Below are positions 59,788 to 64,000 of a stretch of 64,000 nucleotides of DNA, piece by piece. A program made the translations under genes and the position numbers. The stretch lies in NCBI RefSeq assembly GCF_018736145.1, contig NZ_CP059997.1, positions 4,711,501 to 4,775,500 of the forward strand, written 5' to 3'. How positions within the stretch are numbered: position 1 is the first letter of the stretch; the number at the start of each line of letters is the position of its first letter. This DNA comes from Amycolatopsis sp. CA-230715 (GTDB lineage: Bacteria; Actinomycetota; Actinomycetes; Mycobacteriales; Pseudonocardiaceae). The notes below the pieces were generated by a model. It did no database searches and was not told where the DNA came from. It saw nothing but the letters and a program-made list of their open reading frames with translations.

Positions 59788-61191
59788 TCAATCGTCGCGA
59801 TACAAGCGGGATGCGAGGAGCGAAGGATTGCCGTCCGGGTTGGCGGTGGCGCGGAGCCTGTCGCGGCGGATTCGTTCGACGCCGTTTAGCTTGGGTTGAC
59901 GTGGTCGTCGTTTGGCTCGCTTGATCTGTTCTTCGGTTAGAGCCGTGTCGCCCATTTCGCGGAGCACTGTTCGCATTTGTTCGATGACGTCGGCGGCGCT
60001 CTGTGACGTGTGTGGCCGAACTGGTTCGGCGTCGGCGTAGCCGGGAACTGGTGCGGTGTCAGGCGCGGCCAGCGGCTGAATGAATTCCGTGTACCGGCGG
60101 GAGAAGTTGTCCTTTTTGTGAACGTTGGGCGCGTGACAAGACGTGTCCGCTGACACGGCTCGGAGCAGGTCCCGGTATGCGGCGACTGCATGCGCGATCG
60201 GCGCCTCGATGATGCGTGACGTGGTCCAGGTATGAGCGTCGGGGTCGCTCACCCAGCTTGGGAGGTACTTGACCAGTTTTTGGGTTTGGATATGCCTTTC
60301 CAGGCGTGGTAGAAGTCGGTCGACGACCACGTCGCTGGAAAAGGTTTCAACCCGTAATCGGTATCCTTGTATTTCTCGGTCCCAGGATGTTCCTACAAGC
60401 ACCGTCGCGGGGTCGAGCATGAGTTCGCGTGCCCATAGAACCGCGCGGAAACTTTGATCGGCGACCGCTTGGTGTGCCGTGCGAGCATTAGCCTCGTCCA
60501 AGTGCGTCGCGCAGTAATGCTTTCCGTCGTCTCCTTCTTTGAAGGGGACTTTCGATGTTGCGTGGCATTCCGCGCAGGTTCGGGCCCGCTCCTGCCGGGC
60601 TTTGTCCCGGGGGCTCTTCGCGGGGATCGGCTCAGCCAAGGCAGTGGCGTACAGGTCGTCGGTCCCGCCGGACTTCTTCTTCCTGCTCGCGAGGGGAGGC
60701 TGCCCGGGGTGCGGTCGCAGGCGCATTCTTTCCAGCTCGGGCACTGTTGCCAGCACGGAGGTCGGGATGTCGCCAGGCTGGTAGAGAGGCCGCCCGAGCC
60801 GACAGCGTCCCTCGCCACGTTGCGCGGCTTCGGCGATCTCAGCAGGTGAGGGACGCATGTCCCATATGTCGGACTCGACGCCCAGCAGCCGACCATCGTC
60901 GTTGTGGCCGTCCACTGGTAGCAAGGCCACGCGGCAGAATTGGCTATCGAGCGACGTAACGGTACTGGACACGATCACCCCGGACCCGGAAGCGTGGAGT
61001 TCCGCCCCTGGGAGGTTTACGTCCACTCGAACGCCAAGGAGGAGCCCGGGAGCAACCCAGGAAATGGGTGTGGCTTCGGTGCTGCTGGCGGGTTCTGCGC
61101 GGGCGGTGCGCTTGCGCAGTGTCGTGGTGTAGGACTCGCCAGAGCGGTTGGCCGCGGCGCGGATGCGACGTTTCCTCGACCGGGAATTCAT
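59788..61191 (-). CDS. large hypothetical protein (467 aa) with a Cys/His site
   Basis: ATG at 61191 (MNSRSRKRRIRAAANRSGESY) with GGGAGA upstream. The N-terminus is basic; an early strand region (PGLLLGVRVDVNLPGAELHASGSGVIV) is followed by a central TCAECHATSKVPFKEGDDGKHYCATH (in pieces), a C-x2-C...C-x2-H pattern that should bind zinc, and a helical C-terminus with TALTEEQIKRAKRRPRQPKLNGVERIRRDRL. Codon use is less GC-biased than in most neighbours. No catalytic motif or family recognised; the pattern suggests a nucleic-acid-binding protein. Confidence 0.6.
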   Translation of the reverse strand: MNSRSRKRRIRAAANRSGESYTTTLRKRTARAEPASSTEATPISWVAPGLLLGVRVDVNLPGAELHASGSGVIVSSTVTSLDSQFCRVALLPVDGHNDDGRLLGVESDIWDMRPSPAEIAEAAQRGEGRCRLGRPLYQPGDIPTSVLATVPELERMRLRPHPGQPPLASRKKKSGGTDDLYATALAEPIPAKSPRDKARQERARTCAECHATSKVPFKEGDDGKHYCATHLDEANARTAHQAVADQSFRAVLWARELMLDPATVLVGTSWDREIQGYRLRVETFSSDVVVDRLLPRLERHIQTQKLVKYLPSWVSDPDAHTWTTSRIIEAPIAHAVAAYRDLLRAVSADTSCHAPNVHKKDNFSRRYTEFIQPLAAPDTAPVPGYADAEPVRPHTSQSAADVIEQMRTVLREMGDTALTEEQIKRAKRRPRQPKLNGVERIRRDRLRATANPDGNPSLLASRLYRDD

Positions 61192-61476
61192 GATGTTGTC
61201 TCCCACGCAGGGCGGCCCCACATTCCCCCTGCTCGTCAGGGACTACATCGTCTCGGTCGTGACGTGCTGCCGGGTTCAACCCAGCCGCTTGTCCTCGAGC
61301 GTGCGGTGCTGATGTGGGCAGCAGGATGCACTTCGGAGAGGGGCCATCGCCACGTGGCCGACGCCGAGCATACTCCACGAGGTAGCTGAGTGAACGCTGC
61401 CTGCCACCGTCGTCGGCTACAGCGAAGTCTGTCGTTGACGAGTTCGGGGCTGTCCACGAAAGCGACGGCGAAGTGA

Positions 61477-61745
61477 CAGAGGGGATCGCAAGCTCGCCAG
61501 GCCGCCGAAATCCTCGACGGCCCGAAAGCGCGATGCCCGCCCGCGGACCTGATCGCTGGGCTCCAGCAAGGCGAAGAAACCTGGGCAGGTCTCTCCCGCA
61601 CCGACCGCCAGGACCTGCTCGCCGCGACCTCGGGCGCGCTCCGGTGGCATGCGCAGGAGTGGATCGAGATCGCCTGCCGGATCAAGGGACTGGCCGCCGA
61701 TTCCTCGCTCGCCGGCGAGGAATGGATCGGCGGACCGTGCTACGC
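61477..61745 (+). pseudogene. N-terminal fragment of an aldehyde dehydrogenase-like protein
   Basis: One frame, opening after a TGA at 61474-61476 and without a start codon, reads ADLIAGLQQGEETWAGLSRTDRQDLLAATSGALRWHAQEWIEIACRIKGLAADSSLAGEEWIGGP (in pieces). This is the beginning of actinomycete aldehyde-dehydrogenase/acyl-CoA reductase-type proteins. No catalytic part follows; the frame runs into the convergent gene at 61740. It is a remnant left by rearrangement. Confidence 0.5.
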
Positions 61746-62633
61746 CGCGGTGTCTTCGGGAGTGTCTTCGGGGGCGGCGCGCAGGCGCAGGTAGGCGCGC
61801 ACGGCGGTGATGATCAGGAGGGTGAGGTTGGCGGTGAGACCGGTGGTGGTGGTCAGCCAGCGGGCGTAGCCGTCGATGCGGTTGCGGGCGAGGATGGTGC
61901 TGCTGAGGGAGACGCCCGCGAGCACGGTTGCCAGTGCGCACACGGCGACGCGTTCGACGGTTTGCGCCGTTTCGTGGGTCAGGTGCACGGTCATGCGGTT
62001 CGTGTCGGCGCGGGCCGCGGTGGGCGTGGCGGTGGGCTGGGTGCTGGAAGTGACCCGGCGCCAGGAGAACATCCACGGGGCGCGCTCGGTGTCGGACGGG
62101 ACGAGGACGCGCAGCACGGCGTCGACGAACTCCTCGTCGGCGCATTCCCCGTTCTGGATGAACCGGTGCACGCGGCTGCGGGAGACCTCGTCGCCGGTGC
62201 GGTCGTCGATTTGGTCGTAGGTCAGGCCGGTCGCGGTGCGCAGCCAGGCGAGCGCGACCGCGAATCCCGCGGGGGTGATGGCGGACAGGGCCATGCCCAC
62301 CGGCGTCAGCGCGGTGTTCGCGGTGCCGGTGGGGTGACCCGTGCGCTGGCGGTGGCGTTCGGTTTGGCGGGCTTGGTCGATCTCGCGCCAGCGGCGGATG
62401 AATTCTGCCCGCGCGTCGCGCGGGGCGACGGCGCGGGCCATGGCCTCGATCTGGGGGTGGGTCAGCGGGCCGGTGCCCGAGAGGAACGTGGTGAACACCT
62501 CGGCGGAGTACTTCCCGGTGCGGAGGGCCAGGCGTTCCGGGCTGGGCTTGTTATCGAGCTCCCACAGTCGCTTCAGTTCGGCGCGCAGCGCCGCTTCGGC
62601 GGTCTTGGGGTGCGGCGGGCGTGTCTGGTGCAT
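61740..62633 (-). CDS. HTH regulator with C-terminal membrane segments
   Basis: 297 residues; ATG at 62633 with AGGAGA upstream. Residues 10-75 resemble the helical DNA-binding start of actinomycete XRE-like proteins (LRAELKRLWELDNKPSPERLALRTGKYSAEVFTTFLSG in pieces), and residues 120-175 a second HTH-like unit (TYDQIDDRTGDEVSRSRVHRFI). Two or three hydrophobic segments follow (VAVCALATVLAGVSLSSTIL, LTANLTLLIITAVRAYLRL). A DNA-binding protein held at the membrane is implied. Confidence 0.65.
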   Translation of the reverse strand: MHQTRPPHPKTAEAALRAELKRLWELDNKPSPERLALRTGKYSAEVFTTFLSGTGPLTHPQIEAMARAVAPRDARAEFIRRWREIDQARQTERHRQRTGHPTGTANTALTPVGMALSAITPAGFAVALAWLRTATGLTYDQIDDRTGDEVSRSRVHRFIQNGECADEEFVDAVLRVLVPSDTERAPWMFSWRRVTSSTQPTATPTAARADTNRMTVHLTHETAQTVERVAVCALATVLAGVSLSSTILARNRIDGYARWLTTTTGLTANLTLLIITAVRAYLRLRAAPEDTPEDTAA

Positions 62634-62646
62634 CGTGGTTCTCCTG

Positions 62647-62886
62647 CTACCGCTGGGCGCCGGGGGTCGGGGTGAGGCGTCGGATCCGGCCGGTGGTGAT
62701 CGCGGCGGCGGTGGCGGTCGCGACCGCGCAGGCCTTCGCGATCGTGGCCAGCGCGGCGTCGGCGGTGTAGCCCGACCACACCAGCAGTAGCAGTGCCAGC
62801 ATGACCGTGAGCAGCACGGCGAGCCGCGGCCAGGGGCCGGGCGTGCAGCTGGGCATCGGGGAAGGAGGAATCAAGGTGATCTTCAC
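62647..62886 (-). CDS. small membrane protein (79 aa)
   Basis: The frame from a GTG at 62886 (MKITLIPPSPMPSCTPGPWP) contains two membrane segments (LAVLLTVMLALLLLVWSGYTA and AKACAVATATAAAITT) and a basic end. No clear ribosome site precedes the GTG, so the start may be wrong. It lies 13 bases upstream of the HTH/membrane gene on the same strand and may be cotranscribed with it. Confidence 0.45.
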   Translation of the reverse strand: MKITLIPPSPMPSCTPGPWPRLAVLLTVMLALLLLVWSGYTADAALATIAKACAVATATAAAITTGRIRRLTPTPGAQR

Positions 62887-63407
62887 TGGAGGTCTCACAT
62901 GTGTCGTCGGGAGCGGTGTCTCGCGGGGGCGGTGTGGCCGGGGCGTGTCGTGGGTGGCGGTACGACTTGCCCCGGGCACGTGGTGACTTTCTGCGATCAG
63001 TGTGGCGGGCCACGAGGGTGATCCGGGCGGATCCCGCATCCCATCCCAGGCCTGGTTTTATGGCCCCTGCCACAGGTTTCACGACTCGTCACGGCCTTAC
63101 CGTCACGGGTGCGCGGCGCGGCAAACCCCAGCTCTGGTCACCGTCCGCTGTTCGGAACGGCACGGCGGCACGTACTGCTCGCGCGTCCCGCGCGGGATGT
63201 CGAGGTGGTTGACACCTCGCGCGGGACGCGGATGATCAGCGTGTCGCCACGCCGTTTCCGAGCCGCGTGGTGGTCGAGTGAGGATGTCCCGTCGGGGCGG
63301 ACATCAATCGGGGATCGCGGTGTGGCCTGGGTGGCACCAGCGGCCACACCGCGAACATCCGTCGTGGTCCTCGCCCGCGGGGTTCGGTGCGTGGGCCGGG
63401 TCCCGAA
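62887..63407 (-). other. about 520 bases without a convincing gene
   Basis: Short frames on both strands are Arg/Pro-rich and lack starts with ribosome sites. I see no repeat or hairpin of note. Confidence 0.35.
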
Positions 63408-63731
63408 TCAGGTGCGGGCCGGCACCCTGAGACGCCGCGTCGAGGTCGCGGTGACCCACGCCATCGCGCTCACCAGCGCCCCAGCCAGCGGCAGGCCCAG
63501 CGTGGCCATGCCGCGGCGGGCCAGGCCGAGCGTGCTGGCCGCGCCGACGGCCAGCACGGCGAGCAGCAGCGCCGGCCGCAGCCGCCATAGCGGTGATGGG
63601 GCTCCTCCGGGCGTGCAGGACCGCGGCGCGGTATCGAGCAGGGTCCGAAGGGACACTTCCCCCTGCCCGCTAGTCCCTTCGGGTGACGTGCGCCGCAGCG
63701 GGAACTCCCCGTGGCGCTGTAGCATTCGCAT
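63408..63731 (-). CDS. small membrane protein (107 aa)
   Basis: ATG at 63731 (MRMLQRHGEFPLRRTSPEGT) with AAGGAC about 7 bases upstream. A polar N-terminus of about 50 residues is followed by two hydrophobic segments (LRPALLLAVLAVGAASTLGL and MATLGLPLAGALVSAMAWV) separated by Arg-Arg, and a basic tail. No family recognised. Confidence 0.5.
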   Translation of the reverse strand: MRMLQRHGEFPLRRTSPEGTSGQGEVSLRTLLDTAPRSCTPGGAPSPLWRLRPALLLAVLAVGAASTLGLARRGMATLGLPLAGALVSAMAWVTATSTRRLRVPART

Positions 63732-64000
63732 CGTTCTGTCCTTAGCTGTTCGCATGGCGGGATTGGACCTTCGCGCGGCTCCTTGTTGCACCAAGGGGTC
63801 GCGCTTTTTTCGTGCCGCCGTCGCGGCGGGCGCATCGACGATACCGACCTCTCCTCCAGATTGCTGACCCATATCGATCGTGCCAGCACGATCCGTCCTT
63901 AATCGAGCCCAGAATTCATATCGTCGTTGTGCGGTCATCGGGGATCGGCTCGGCCGATCACGGCCGCCCTGAGGGCCGACGGTATTTCTTGATCATCTTC

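Noticed and set aside
1..64000. CRISPR arrays and complete insertion sequences
   Set aside because: No regularly spaced direct repeats of CRISPR size and no DDE transposase with terminal repeats were seen on reading the window.

Overview
The window is very GC-rich, uses many GTG starts, and packs genes end-to-start with 4-base stop/start overlaps (ATGA, GTGA). Together with the DUF397 / DUF5753 regulator pair, DUF574-type methyltransferases, DUF6283 and DUF6624 proteins and an FxLD-type lanthipeptide cluster, this points to a filamentous actinomycete (Pseudonocardiaceae or Nocardia-like; inference). Almost everything here is accessory DNA; the only RNA gene I can support is one tRNA-Lys.

Layout. 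(1) 1-2000: small hypothetical genes, including a HicA-like protein and a DUF6283 protein. (2) 2128-14441, minus strand: a conjugation operon of the VirB/VirD4 type, in transcription order an HTH-containing protein, a VirB2-like small membrane protein, a TrbL/VirB6-like membrane protein, a PrgI-domain protein, a VirB4 ATPase, a VirD4/TraG-like ATPase, a replication-relaxation family protein and an NlpC/P60 cell-wall hydrolase. (3) 14442-14948: a divergent control region with 11-bp tandem repeats and an AT-rich hairpin. (4) 14949-22396, plus strand: a DNA-modification island with a degenerate and an active amino-methyltransferase, a tiny zinc-finger-like protein, a VUT/YhhQ-family 7-deazaguanine precursor transporter, a DpdA-like DNA transglycosylase, a C5-cytosine methyltransferase whose C-terminus is a separate ORF, a recombinase-domain protein and a PAPS-reductase-like protein. 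(5) 22565-24411: excisionase and tyrosine integrase, closing the integrative conjugative element (ICE), followed by a strong hairpin. Regions 2-5 read as one ICE that carries its own DNA-modification kit, probably to protect transferred DNA from restriction in the recipient.

(6) 25199-28428, minus: eight overlapping small genes of unknown job, divergent from an XRE/DUF5753 + DUF397 regulator pair across a perfect 16-bp palindrome. (7) 30033-32380: an XRE/TPR regulator and a short-chain dehydrogenase enclosed by a 16-bp inverted repeat. (8) 32815-36785: a glycosyltransferase-like protein, a small protein, a frameshifted DUF3307-like membrane protein, a HAD hydrolase and a DUF574-type methyltransferase. 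(9) 36801-40216: a membrane-anchored HTH protein, a broken trypsin-like protease and two small genes. (10) 40368-40440: tRNA-Lys(TTT).

(11) 40532-51674: a class I lanthipeptide cluster of the FxLD family, with precursor peptide, LanB, LanC, a stand-alone LanB C-terminal-like protein, a PIMT-like FxLD-system methyltransferase, a DUF574 methyltransferase, two small conserved proteins, and divergently an XRE/TPR regulator and an APH-like phosphotransferase. (12) 53031-55942, minus: a two-gene unit of an IF2-N-domain STAND/AAA ATPase and a protein with a C-terminal HEPN-like motif, a good candidate for an undescribed defence system. (13) 56755-63731: small membrane proteins, XRE-type regulators, a large unknown protein and gene remnants.

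Several reading frames are broken, mostly at homopolymer runs (DpdA, cytosine methyltransferase, a HTH gene), with others in a DUF3307-like gene and a protease. Some of this may be assembly error rather than biology. Function calls rest on motif recognition by eye; no database search was run.
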